This document shows, one piece after another, positions 9,500 through 18,968 of a stretch of 64,000 bases of DNA. Position numbers and translations under genes: made by a program. This stretch comes from Thiogranum sp. (GTDB lineage Bacteria; Pseudomonadota; Gammaproteobacteria; DSM-19610): positions 1-64,000 of the forward strand of contig JAJDOI010000016.1 in NCBI GenBank assembly GCA_022340245.1, written 5' to 3'. The first letter of the stretch is position 1; each line of letters opens with the position of its first letter. Below the pieces are notes generated by a model, which saw only the letters and a list, made by a program, of their open reading frames with translations, had not been told where the DNA came from and did no database searches.

Positions 9500-12400
9500 G
9501 TGCGCACACCTAGCGCAATCTGTTGCATCGTTGCATTGCTTGCCTGCCTCGCAGGGGCCGCGGTGTGGGCGGCACCGCCCGCGGCCGGCCCCGCGGGAGC
9601 ATCATCGCTTTCCAAAAGTGTCGTCGAGAGTCGGCTGAAAGAAGCCGAGTCCGCTTCGGATTTTGACGAGAAGACCAGAACCGCCCTGAAGGATCTCTAT
9701 CACAAGATACTCAGCAACCTGGAATCGGCACATAGCGACAGCGATTCCGCAAACATATTCAGCCAGGCGCGCGAAAAGGCCGGCGACGAAGCAAAGCAAC
9801 TGCGGGACAAGCTGGAGAAAGTCCAGCAGGAAAACCCGCCGGTAACCGTCAACGTCACCCACAGGACACCGCTGGCGGACGTTGAAAAGATGCTGCTAAA
9901 GGACAAGGCGGACTTCGCGGCAGTCGATGCCAAACTCAACAGCCTGGAACAGCTGCTGGACCAGGAAACGGCCCGCCCCGATCAGGCGAGACAACGGCTG
10001 ACGGAAGCCCGCCAGCAGCTCGATGCGCTCAACGCGCAGCTCAAACAGCCACCGGCGCAGGACGAGCCTTCCGTTTTGACCGAGGCCCGCCGCTGGAACC
10101 TGCAGTCACAGGTCAAGGCGCTGAATGCCGAGATCAATATGCTCGACCAGGAACTGCTGAGCCAGCCGATGCGCCTGGATCTGGTAAGGGCGCAACGCGA
10201 CACCACCACTCGCAACCGCAAGCGCATCGGGGAACGCATCAAGCTGCTGGAAGACGCACTCAACCAGAAACGCCGCAGCGAGGTCGAACAGGCGCGCGCG
10301 GAAGTCGAATCGGCACAGGGTGAATTCAAGAACAAACCTGCCCTGGTACAGGACTACGCGGCCCGCAACGCCGAGTTGAGCGACGAACTGACCGGCCTGA
10401 CCAACCAGCTGGAACAAGTCGCCTCCGGCGGCCAGATCACCAGTGACCGCGCGAAGCTCATCGAGGACGAATTCCGGCGCACCCAGCAAAAGCTGCAAGT
10501 GGCAGGTCTCAGCCAGTCCCTTGGGCAGATACTCCTGGAACAACGCCGTCTGTTACCGGACATGCGGGAAATCCGCAAGGCCGCGGGGGCACGTGAAAAA
10601 ACCATTGCCGAAACTGCCCTCGCACAGATCCAGCACAATGAAGCGCTGAAGAACCTGCAAAACCTCGGTGTCTACGTCGCCGACCTGACCGCCGGCCTGG
10701 ACCCGGAGACCGTGAGAAAGGTCCGCGCCGACCTGATGGATCTCGCCCGGACCCGGCGTAACCTGCTGGAAAAAATCGTCGCCACGGGTGAGAGCTACCT
10801 GCGCGCGCTGGGCGAACTCGACTACGCACAAAACCACTTGCTGGAAACCGTCAAGGCCTATGACAACTTCCTGGCCGAGCGCCTGTTGTGGGTACGCAGC
10901 GCACCCGCGCCCAGCCTTGCCATCCTTATGAACACACCCGCCCAGGTCGTGGATATTCTTTCGCCAGCCAGGTGGCTCGCTGTCCTGAATACGCTGGTGA
11001 ACCAGATGCTGGCCTCGCCCCTGGCAATCAGCATGCTGCTGCTGACCGCGCTGCTTCTTACCAGGAAAGGCGCAATCGTCCGGGCCCTGGTGGCGACAGG
11101 GAAAAATGTCAACAAACCCCGGGCCGACCAGTTCCGCTACACTGTGGAAGCGTTGGGGCTGACAATGCTGCTGGTACTGCCCTGGCCAATGCTGCTGTGG
11201 ACCATCGGCTGGACGTTGTCTACGTCGCTCGAGGCGGGTAACTTCGAGCGCGCCGTAGCGCGTGCGCTGATGGTTGTCAGCCCGGCGTTTCTGTACCTCA
11301 GTGGATTCCGCGCCCTGTGCCGTTCGAGCGGCGTGGCTATCGTGCATTTCCGCTGGCCGGAGAACAGCACGCGGGCGCTGCGTCGCCAGATCAGCATACT
11401 CATGGCGGTTTTCGTGCCGGCGGCAATCGTAGCCGTGATCAGCATACGCAGCACCGGCACGGCCGAGGGCGCCCTGGGCCGGATTGCGTTTGTCGTCTTT
11501 ATCAGCGCGCTTTCCTGGTTCTTTTACCGGCTTCTCGGTCCCAATAAACCGGTACTGGAAGCCGAACTCAGGGGACATCCTGACAGCCCCCTGGCACGTT
11601 ATCGCTACCTGTGGCTGGTACTGGCAATGATCATCCCGGTGCTCCTGATCGTGCTCGCGGTGAGCGGCTTTCTGTATACCGCGGGTACACTGACCGGCAG
11701 CCTGATAGACACCCTGTGGCTGGTCCTGGGCTTTCTGGTGATCCACCAGGCCGCCGTGCGGTGGCTGCTGCTCTCGCGCCGCAAGCTCGCCTTTGACGCC
11801 GCGGTGGAACGGCGCAGGGCCGCGCTGGCGAGTCAGCAAGGTAGCCAGGAGACGGCCGAAATACCCCATGACGAAACCGAGCTCGAGGAACCCGAGATCA
11901 ACCTGGTGGCGCTGAACCAGGAAAGTCTGAAACTGTTGAACGCCGCTATCGCTTTCGGCGCTATCACCGGGCTGTGGTTCATCTGGTCGAACGTGCTGCC
12001 GGCATTCGGCCGCCTCGACCATATTGACCTGTGGCACTACAAGGGCATGATTAACGGCGAGGAAGGCATGCTGCCGGTGACAGTCGCCGATGTTCTGCTG
12101 GCCGCACTTTTTTTGCTTGTCACTCTAGTTGCCGCGCGGCGTTTTCCCGCGCTGCTGGAAATCGTTCTGTTGAAGCGCGTGTCTGTTACGCCAGGTGGCC
12201 GCTACACGGCAACCAAGGTGGCACGCTATACCATAGCCGCCGTCGGGGTTCTGCTGGCACTGAACACGCTCGGCGTCAGGTGGTCGCAGGTACAATGGAT
12301 GGCGGCTGCCCTGAGTGTGGGCATCGGCTTCGGTTTGCAGGAAATCGTCGCCAACTTTATCAGTGGCCTGATTATCCTGTTCGAGCGCCCCATCCGCGTG

Positions 12401-12886
12401 GGCGACGTTGTCACGGTGGGTGATACCGACGGCGTGGTGACGCGCATCCAGATCCGTGCCACCACCATCCGTACCTGGGACCGCCAGGAACTGCTGGTGC
12501 CCAACAAGGAGTTCATCACCAGCCGCCTGCTGAACTGGTCGTTGTCCGACCAGACGACACGGCTGCGCATACCGGTGGGCGTGGCCTACGGCAGCGACGT
12601 GCAGAAAGCCATGACGCTGATGCGCGAGGTCGCCGAGCAGAACCGTCTGATTCTGGACGATCCCGTGCCCTACGCGCTGTTCCGGGAGTTCGGCGACAAT
12701 ACCCTGAATCTCGAGCTCCGCTGCTTTGTCGGAACCCAGGACGACCGGCTGCCCGCCTCATCCCAACTGCACGAAGCGATCAACGACCGCTTCAATCAAA
12801 ACGGTATTGTCATCGCGTTCCCGCAGCGCGACGTGCACCTGGATACCAGCGAGCCGCTGGATGTGCGCATTCATCCGCAGACCTGA
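9500..12886 (+). CDS. MscK/KefA-type mechanosensitive ion channel
   Basis: Signal peptide, long periplasmic coiled coil, multiple TMs, C-terminal MscS domain 'LSVGIGFGLQEIVANFISGLIILFERPIRVGDVVTVG'; 1128 aa. Confidence 0.88.
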   Translation: MRTPSAICCIVALLACLAGAAVWAAPPAAGPAGASSLSKSVVESRLKEAESASDFDEKTRTALKDLYHKILSNLESAHSDSDSANIFSQAREKAGDEAKQLRDKLEKVQQENPPVTVNVTHRTPLADVEKMLLKDKADFAAVDAKLNSLEQLLDQETARPDQARQRLTEARQQLDALNAQLKQPPAQDEPSVLTEARRWNLQSQVKALNAEINMLDQELLSQPMRLDLVRAQRDTTTRNRKRIGERIKLLEDALNQKRRSEVEQARAEVESAQGEFKNKPALVQDYAARNAELSDELTGLTNQLEQVASGGQITSDRAKLIEDEFRRTQQKLQVAGLSQSLGQILLEQRRLLPDMREIRKAAGAREKTIAETALAQIQHNEALKNLQNLGVYVADLTAGLDPETVRKVRADLMDLARTRRNLLEKIVATGESYLRALGELDYAQNHLLETVKAYDNFLAERLLWVRSAPAPSLAILMNTPAQVVDILSPARWLAVLNTLVNQMLASPLAISMLLLTALLLTRKGAIVRALVATGKNVNKPRADQFRYTVEALGLTMLLVLPWPMLLWTIGWTLSTSLEAGNFERAVARALMVVSPAFLYLSGFRALCRSSGVAIVHFRWPENSTRALRRQISILMAVFVPAAIVAVISIRSTGTAEGALGRIAFVVFISALSWFFYRLLGPNKPVLEAELRGHPDSPLARYRYLWLVLAMIIPVLLIVLAVSGFLYTAGTLTGSLIDTLWLVLGFLVIHQAAVRWLLLSRRKLAFDAAVERRRAALASQQGSQETAEIPHDETELEEPEINLVALNQESLKLLNAAIAFGAITGLWFIWSNVLPAFGRLDHIDLWHYKGMINGEEGMLPVTVADVLLAALFLLVTLVAARRFPALLEIVLLKRVSVTPGGRYTATKVARYTIAAVGVLLALNTLGVRWSQVQWMAAALSVGIGFGLQEIVANFISGLIILFERPIRVGDVVTVGDTDGVVTRIQIRATTIRTWDRQELLVPNKEFITSRLLNWSLSDQTTRLRIPVGVAYGSDVQKAMTLMREVAEQNRLILDDPVPYALFREFGDNTLNLELRCFVGTQDDRLPASSQLHEAINDRFNQNGIVIAFPQRDVHLDTSEPLDVRIHPQT

Positions 12887-12958
12887 GCCTCAGGCAGGCG
12901 CATGCGCTGCGCAGACCGGCGTGTTATAAAGACACGACCACACAGGAGGAGAACACCC

Positions 12959-13534
12959 ATGTTTAGTCTCACCCGCCTTTCCCTGATACTGCTGATGCTG
13001 ATGCTGGCGCTGCCACTGGCCGGCGCCCGCGCCGACGAATATTCCGATACCGTCAAGGTATTCCAGGACGCCGGCGAGAGTGGAGAATTTTTCGCCAAAA
13101 GCTACGGTTATGCATTATTTCCAACCATCGGCAAAGGCGGCATCGGCATCGGCGGTGCTTACGGCAAGGGCCGCGTCTATGCGCAGGGCAACTACGTCGG
13201 CAATGCCTCGATGACCCAGGTCACCATCGGCTTCCAGCTCGGCGGTCAGGCCTATAGCCAGATTATCTTCTTCGAGGACAAACGTGCCTTTGACGAGTTC
13301 ACCGGCGGGAATTTCGAGTTCGGCGCAGAAGCGTCCGCGGTGGCGATCACCGCCGGAGCCTCCGCCCGGGCAAGCACCACCGGCAGCTCGGCAGGCGCCA
13401 GCGGCGGCAAGTACGACGCCACCACGGCATCCTCCGGATTCCGCAAGGGCATGGCGGTCTTCACCGTTGCCAAGGGCGGGCTGATGTACGAAGCCAGCAT
13501 CGGTGGACAGAAGTTCAATTATACCCCGAAATAG
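12959..13534 (+). CDS. Lipid-binding SYLF (Ysc84-like) domain protein
   Basis: Signal peptide; 'FAKSYGYALFPTIGKGGIGIGGAYGKGRVY', 'KGGLMYEASIGGQKFNY'; AGGAGG ribosome site upstream. Confidence 0.85.
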   Translation: MFSLTRLSLILLMLMLALPLAGARADEYSDTVKVFQDAGESGEFFAKSYGYALFPTIGKGGIGIGGAYGKGRVYAQGNYVGNASMTQVTIGFQLGGQAYSQIIFFEDKRAFDEFTGGNFEFGAEASAVAITAGASARASTTGSSAGASGGKYDATTASSGFRKGMAVFTVAKGGLMYEASIGGQKFNYTPK

Positions 13535-13600
13535 CCGCCGCCCCTCGCGGCGCGAACGGCCGGCGACGCGAACAGGCTGCGAAGACCGCGGCGATGCGTG

Positions 13601-14590
13601 CTAGTTGAGTCGCGGCGCCCAGCGCAGGCAGTGAACACTGAACAGCTGCTGATCGTCCGTCCACACCCGTTCGGCGACGAAGCCGCTTGACGCGGCCAGC
13701 GCCTGGAATTCAGCGATATCGTATTTATACGAATTCTCGGTATGCAGCGATTCGCCCGCAGCGAAGGCAATGGGACTGCCCGCCACCATGACCTGCTGGG
13801 GACCCCTGCTTAGCAGGTGCATTTCGACGCGCCCGGCCTGCTCGTTAAAGAACGCCCGGTGCTCAAAGCGCTCGAGATCGAAATCGCCGCCCAGCTCCCG
13901 GTTGATGCGCTGCAGCAGATTGAGGTTGAACGCCGCCGTGAGCCGCTGCGCATCGTTGTAGGCCGCGTGCAGGATAGCGTTGTCTTTTTTCAGATCGACG
14001 CCGATCAGCAGCCTGCCGTCCTGGCCCAGGTGCGCGCCGACCCGGCGCATCAGCGCGCAGGCCTCGGCAGGTTCGAAGTTACCGATGCTGGATCCAGGGA
14101 AAAACGCCGCCCGCCGCAGCTGCCCCGGCAGCTCGGGCAGCTCAAACTCAGTACTGTAATCGGTACAGGCCGCGTGCACGTCCAGGTGCGGATAGTCCTT
14201 TGCCAGGGCTTTGGCCGAACTCAGCAGGTGATCGCGGGAGATATCCAGGGGGACGTAAGCCGCGGGTCGCAAGGCGTCCAGCAGCACGCGGATCTTGCGA
14301 CTGCTGCCGCTGCCGAGCTCCATCAACAGGCAGTCATCACCAAGGAACTCTGCGATCTGTTCGCCGTTGGCTTCCAGGATATTAAGCTCGGTGCGGGTCG
14401 GGTAGTACTCGGGAAGCTCGGTGATCGCATCGAACAGCTGCGAGCCCCGCTGGTCATAGAAGTACTTCGGCGGAATCTGCTTCGGCCGTTTGCTCAGCCC
14501 CCCGAGCACCTCGGCCTTGATATCCGCTACAGGCGGATGATAGTCATAGAAATGTATGCTTCCGTTCATAGTTGTCTGCGTGTGGGGCAA
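13601..14590 (-). CDS. egtD: L-histidine N-alpha-methyltransferase (ergothioneine pathway EgtD family)
   Basis: 'PPKYFYDQRGSQLFDAITELPEYYPTRTE', 'LMELGSGSSRKIRVLLDAL', 'FFPGSSIGNFEP', 'LHTENSYKYD'. An in-frame ATG at 14569 is also possible. Confidence 0.9.
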   Translation of the reverse strand: MPHTQTTMNGSIHFYDYHPPVADIKAEVLGGLSKRPKQIPPKYFYDQRGSQLFDAITELPEYYPTRTELNILEANGEQIAEFLGDDCLLMELGSGSSRKIRVLLDALRPAAYVPLDISRDHLLSSAKALAKDYPHLDVHAACTDYSTEFELPELPGQLRRAAFFPGSSIGNFEPAEACALMRRVGAHLGQDGRLLIGVDLKKDNAILHAAYNDAQRLTAAFNLNLLQRINRELGGDFDLERFEHRAFFNEQAGRVEMHLLSRGPQQVMVAGSPIAFAAGESLHTENSYKYDIAEFQALAASSGFVAERVWTDDQQLFSVHCLRWAPRLN

Positions 14591-14675
14591 GCGATGCGCT
14601 GCACGCGGGCTAACCTTACGCGCCGGCGCCGCGGACTGTCAAATCACCCACATCAGGGGGCTGATGACTGGTCGA

Positions 14676-15395
14676 CTAGAAGCGCTGTATTTTCTTGCCG
14701 ATCAGCTTGTCACGGACCTTCCAGAACAACCTGTCGGGATTGACGACCACGATAAAAATCTTCCGCATCCGGTCTTCGGGGCACGTCAGGGCCCGCACGC
14801 CGTGCCAGGCGCGGTCACTGCGTTCGAGGATCGCACTGACATTACCTCTGGATTTGCACGTGATTATGTTTTTGAAATCCTCAAAGGCCGGTGCCGAGTC
14901 CGGATCGAGTTGCCCACCGTCATCCAGCACGAGAGTTTCACCGCCCCAGGACGGATCCCAGTCGTCTTCGGTATTGAAGTAGAACAGGTGCGAACCGTGT
15001 TCGCGTTTGGCGTCACAGTGCGGCGACACCGAACAACCGCTGGGTGCGTAGTGCCAGTGGAAACGGAATTCCACCTTGCGCGCCTCGAACAGACGCCCAA
15101 TGGCATTGCGATAACGATCACTGCGCAACTCGGCGATGAAGTCGATCCACGGCTGCGGCACGTCGATCCCTTCTTCATACTCCAGCGAATAACGGTCGTG
15201 GGGCTGCTGTCCGGCCCGGCGCTGGTAACCGAATTTCTGCTCAAACAGCGAAAAATCCGGCATGTTGAGGCGCAAGGCCTCGAAACCTTCGTCGGTCAGC
15301 AGCTTTTCCGGGTTCGCCCAGGGATAGGGTGTCTGTTGCCGGAAAGTTTCCACATCGATGGCGTCAAGGGCATCGAAATCAATATACCGGGACAT
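14676..15395 (-). CDS. 2-oxoglutarate/Fe(II)-dependent oxygenase-like protein
   Basis: HxD-like 'SPHCDAKREHGSHLFYFNTEDDWDPSWGGETLVLDDGG' and distal 'ERSDRAWHGVRAL' of the prolyl-4-hydroxylase-like cupin fold. Confidence 0.72.
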   Translation of the reverse strand: MSRYIDFDALDAIDVETFRQQTPYPWANPEKLLTDEGFEALRLNMPDFSLFEQKFGYQRRAGQQPHDRYSLEYEEGIDVPQPWIDFIAELRSDRYRNAIGRLFEARKVEFRFHWHYAPSGCSVSPHCDAKREHGSHLFYFNTEDDWDPSWGGETLVLDDGGQLDPDSAPAFEDFKNIITCKSRGNVSAILERSDRAWHGVRALTCPEDRMRKIFIVVVNPDRLFWKVRDKLIGKKIQRF

Positions 15396-15408
15396 TTGCA
15401 GCTTCCTT

Positions 15409-16311
15409 TTATGCTGTCAACGGCGGCGTTCGCTCCACCAACTTAAGCGCGTCATGGCGCACGTGATTCTTTTGCATTTCATCGTGCAGCAACGACTCAC
15501 TGACGATGCCTTGCTCAAGACACTCCTTCAGCAGGCCGAAGAAGAAGCGCTCCTGGTTCTTGTCCGGATGCGCGTGATAGCGCCCGAGCAGGGCATATTC
15601 ACCAAACAGCCCGGCGCGCAGGCGATTGAAAAACCCCAGCAACGGGTATTTTCTCAGCTTGTCGGCCGGTGTGAAATCGACCGGCAGACCGGTTTTCCAC
15701 GGCTGGGTGCGGCGCTTGGTGTTGTGCAGCATGCGCGTCTTGTCCGTCAGACGGTCGAAGTCATTCCACTCGTCTTCGAAATAGCCGACATTCTCCGGCG
15801 ATTCATCGCGCAGGCACATCCACGCCTTGTAGTCGCGTTCGAAGCGGAACAGCTCGTCGAACTCCTTTTCCGCATCCCAGTGCCTCAGTCGGGCGCAGTC
15901 CATCAGCATGACACTGGTAGCGACACACTGGCCCTTTTCGCGGTTTTTGGAGCGATGGCGACCCATCACGCCCTTGCCCTGCATGTCGCGGTCGAAAAGT
16001 TCGTTGATGTCACCGACGGCAAATATATCGGGATCGATGACAATCGCTCGTCCCTCGTAGCCCATCAGTTTGGGTGGCAGAAAACGCAGGGGAGTAAAGG
16101 ACTGCAGGTCATCGAGGTGCCAGATACGGGTCGTGCCGCCGCGCAGAAAGGGCTGGCCCTCCTTGCGCTTGAGGAAGTCGAAGTCCTTGACCTGCAGGAA
16201 TTCGATGCTGAAGGCGTCGGGGTTGGCCGAATTGCGCTTCAGCGCATAAGCCGCCACCAGCGCGCCGACCCATTGCTTTTCGTTGGTGTGGATATAGACG
16301 CGTTTCTTCAT
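15409..16311 (-). CDS. Uncharacterised protein resembling GT-A nucleotide-sugar transferases
   Basis: 'YEGRAIVIDPDIFAVGDINELFD' resembles the DxD region of GT-A folds; N-terminal 'RVYIHTNEKQWVGALVAAYAL'. Weak family call. Confidence 0.5.
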   Translation of the reverse strand: MKKRVYIHTNEKQWVGALVAAYALKRNSANPDAFSIEFLQVKDFDFLKRKEGQPFLRGGTTRIWHLDDLQSFTPLRFLPPKLMGYEGRAIVIDPDIFAVGDINELFDRDMQGKGVMGRHRSKNREKGQCVATSVMLMDCARLRHWDAEKEFDELFRFERDYKAWMCLRDESPENVGYFEDEWNDFDRLTDKTRMLHNTKRRTQPWKTGLPVDFTPADKLRKYPLLGFFNRLRAGLFGEYALLGRYHAHPDKNQERFFFGLLKECLEQGIVSESLLHDEMQKNHVRHDALKLVERTPPLTA

Positions 16312-16315
16312 TCCC

Positions 16316-17275
16316 TCAGGCTCCTGAGACCACCTCGCCCGCCGGTTCCTTCAACGGTGCCGGTGCCGGTTCACTGTGGTAACCGAACACCTCGGAGAGC
16401 CGCGAATCGACCATGCCATCGATTTCGGCGAGTTGCGTGTCGTCGAAGTAATCACGGTAACCGCCGACTTTGGCGCGACGCACCTTGTAGGAATGCGGGT
16501 TGTTGGGATCCTTGGCCTTTACGCGGCTGCCGCTGCGCCAGAAATAGTTTTCCTTTTCCATTTTCCTCAGGTTCTCCACCGTGGCGAATTCAACAGCGTC
16601 CCTGACGTGCTGTGCGTCGGGCTCCAGTCCGAGAAATTCGACAATGCGGGTCAGCTGTTGTTCCGTATCACTGCGCAGGTCTTCGTAGCGCACCAGCAAC
16701 AGATTCCTGATCCTGGGCAACTCGGTGGCCCAGACGTTCATGAAGTCGATAATGCGCGGCAGACCGACATCCGGGTTGGTGACAAAATCATGGACGGAGA
16801 GATCCGCCCCCGCCGGCGGGTAACGGTTCATGGCCATCTTGCCCGGGCGCATGCGGTACTTCCACTGGAAAAACTGCGACACGGCTACATCCTGGGGTCG
16901 CCGCACCAGCAACACGACCTTCTTGTCGTAGAAATCCTTTTTGTCACCCAGGTTGCCGGTATAACCGCGCAGGTAGTTATCGTGGGTGTAGAAGATCCGG
17001 GGTACGGCCGGGTTGATCTTGTGGAAGTTGTCGAAGCCCATGAGGATGCGCTCGGGCAGCGCGTAAGCCTGCTGGTAGTAGCGCGAGATCATGACGCGCA
17101 CCCAGGTCCGTCCACTCTTGCCGTAGGACGCAAAAATGTAATCGCAAAGCCTGTACTTGCGATACTCCTCCCGCCCCCGCCGCCAGCGCTCCAGCGCATG
17201 CGCCTGTTTCTGCGGCAGGAACACGGAAATTGCACGCACCAGCCAGCGCATGATCCGTTTGAAAATGATGTGCAT
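16316..17275 (-). CDS. Sulfotransferase domain protein
   Basis: PAPS-type 5'-phosphosulfate loop 'ASYGKSGRTWVRVMISRYYQ' and 'KKVVLLVRRPQDVAVSQFFQWKYR', 'LLVRYEDLRSDTEQQLTRIVEFLGLE'. Confidence 0.8.
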   Translation of the reverse strand: MHIIFKRIMRWLVRAISVFLPQKQAHALERWRRGREEYRKYRLCDYIFASYGKSGRTWVRVMISRYYQQAYALPERILMGFDNFHKINPAVPRIFYTHDNYLRGYTGNLGDKKDFYDKKVVLLVRRPQDVAVSQFFQWKYRMRPGKMAMNRYPPAGADLSVHDFVTNPDVGLPRIIDFMNVWATELPRIRNLLLVRYEDLRSDTEQQLTRIVEFLGLEPDAQHVRDAVEFATVENLRKMEKENYFWRSGSRVKAKDPNNPHSYKVRRAKVGGYRDYFDDTQLAEIDGMVDSRLSEVFGYHSEPAPAPLKEPAGEVVSGA

Positions 17276-17370
17276 CGAGCACCTCGCGGGACAACGGCTT
17301 CCAACCGTTAAAATTAAACGATCAATGGTGCCTTAACAAGTGGCCGGGCGGAGATCCGGCCGCGAAAAAA

Positions 17371-17455
17371 TGGTGCCGACGGCCGGAGTCGAACCGGCAC
17401 GGCTTACGCCACTACCCCCTCAAGATAGCGTGTCTACCAATTCCACCACGTCGGC
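17371..17455 (-). tRNA. tRNA-Leu (anticodon GAG)
   Basis: Reverse complement GCCGACGTGGTGGAATTGGTAGACACGCTATCTTGAGGGGGTAGTGGCGTAAGCCGTGCCGGTTCGACTCCGGCCGTCGGCACCA: paired acceptor stem, class II variable arm, GGTTCGACTCC T-arm, encoded CCA. Confidence 0.95.
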
Positions 17456-17465
17456 GATAGCGTCT

Positions 17466-17975
17466 TTATTGCGGTTTTTTGGCCGCGGAATCCTTGGGTG
17501 CTGAATCCTTTGCTGCCGTATCTCCGGTTACCGGGACGTCGGCGGCCGGTACCGGCTTGACCGCCACCTCTGGAGCAGCGGCGGGCGCCGTGTCCAGGCC
17601 ACCCGTCTCATCCACCTCGGGCAGGTCCGCCGGCGGCAGGTCGACACTGCTGTCTGCGCCCGGCGTGCCTTCGGCGGGCGGCGTTTCCGGCTTCGGCGCT
17701 GCGGGGATCTTGGCGGCAATGCTGCTCTCGGACGGGTGCCGGTCACCGAGCACCAGCGGCGACGACAGCAACACGCTGTTGATGAAGAACGCCGCCGCGA
17801 GAACGCCCGTGGCACGGGTGAAAAAGGATCCGGTGCCGCGGGCGCCGAAAACCGTGCCCGACGCACCCGCCCCGAAAGCGGCGCCCATATCGGCGCCCTT
17901 GCCCTGCTGCAGCAGCACCAGGCCAATAATGGCAACACCGAGCAATACCTGAAGAATCAATAAGGCTGTAAACAT
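17466..17975 (-). CDS. secG: Preprotein translocase subunit SecG with long C-terminal extension
   Basis: MFTALLILQVLLGVAIIGLVLLQQGKGADMGAAFGAGASGTVFGARG... adjacent to tRNA-Leu and tpiA (classic synteny). Confidence 0.92.
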   Translation of the reverse strand: MFTALLILQVLLGVAIIGLVLLQQGKGADMGAAFGAGASGTVFGARGTGSFFTRATGVLAAAFFINSVLLSSPLVLGDRHPSESSIAAKIPAAPKPETPPAEGTPGADSSVDLPPADLPEVDETGGLDTAPAAAPEVAVKPVPAADVPVTGDTAAKDSAPKDSAAKKPQ

Positions 17976-18045
17976 TTAATCTGTCCAGAAAACCATCGTA
18001 GGCCCGCTTGCCTCGCGCCCGATGGCGCAAGGGAGAGGGAACGGA

Positions 18046-18798
18046 CTAACCACCGGCCTTGCAAATCGCCAGAAACTCGCCGGCATCCAGCGAGGCGCCG
18101 CCGATCAGGCCACCATCGATATCCGGCATGGCGAACAACTCGGCGGCGTTGGCACCCTTGACGCTGCCGCCATAGAGAATCTGTACCTTGTCGGCAACCG
18201 CCTGGTCGAGACCGGCGAGCTTGCCGCGGATAAAGGCGTGTACGTCCTGCGCCTGCTGCGGGCTGGCCGTCTTGCCGGTACCGATTGCCCAGACCGGCTC
18301 GTAAGCGAGGACACACTCACCGATGGCGCCAATACCTTCCAGCGCGATGACCGCGTCCAGCTGCCGGGCGACCACCTGTTCGGTGACACCCTGCTCGCGT
18401 TCCCCCAGGCTTTCCCCCACGCACAGGATCGGGGTCAGGCCGGTGCGGCGCGCCGCGGCAAACTTGCGTGCGGTGAAATCGTCGTCTTCCGCGTACAGGC
18501 TGCGGCGTTCCGAGTGACCGACGATGGCATAAGTGCAGCCAAATTCCCCAAGCATGGCGCCTGCCACCTCGCCGGTAAAAGCGCCGGTATCCTGGTCACT
18601 GATATCCTGGCTGCCCCAAGCGACCTTGCTGCCGGCCAGCAGCTCGGCAACCAGCGGAATGTAAACAAACGGCGGGCAGACCGCAATGCGGGTGTTGCCG
18701 GCATCGCCTTCACCGGCGGTAATCCCTGAAACGAGTGTTTTAATGCTGTCCAGCGAACCGTTCAGTTTCCAGTTCCCTGCCACCAGTATCTGCCGCAT
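18046..18798 (-). CDS. tpiA: Triosephosphate isomerase
   Basis: MRQILVAGNWKLNG, 'YAIVGHSERR', 'LAYEPVWAIGTG', 'ILYGGSVKGANAAEL'; start moved from 18855 to the ATG after GGAGATGGGC. Confidence 0.95.
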   Translation of the reverse strand: MRQILVAGNWKLNGSLDSIKTLVSGITAGEGDAGNTRIAVCPPFVYIPLVAELLAGSKVAWGSQDISDQDTGAFTGEVAGAMLGEFGCTYAIVGHSERRSLYAEDDDFTARKFAAARRTGLTPILCVGESLGEREQGVTEQVVARQLDAVIALEGIGAIGECVLAYEPVWAIGTGKTASPQQAQDVHAFIRGKLAGLDQAVADKVQILYGGSVKGANAAELFAMPDIDGGLIGGASLDAGEFLAICKAGG

Positions 18799-18968
18799 GC
18801 CCATCTCCTGCAAGCCCTTGAAAATAGCCGCGTAGACTAGCGATCCGGGGCGCAAAAAGCAAATTTTTTAATGCTGCCGCGGGCCCCATTCCCCCTGTTT
18901 ACCGGGGGTTTAGTTGACTGATTCCGATACCAATTTATACTGCCGGGAGCGAATATCAGGAGACCCTT

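Noticed and set aside
10553-12037. 494-aa minus-strand ORF opposite the MscK-like gene
   Set aside because: Shadow ORF; composition (Q/H/R rich) and lack of domains argue against coding.
17342-17370. Terminator after tRNA-Leu (GGCCGGGCGGAGATCCGGCCGCGAAAAAA)
   Set aside because: On the minus strand the T-tract precedes the hairpin, the wrong order for an intrinsic terminator of the tRNA transcript.
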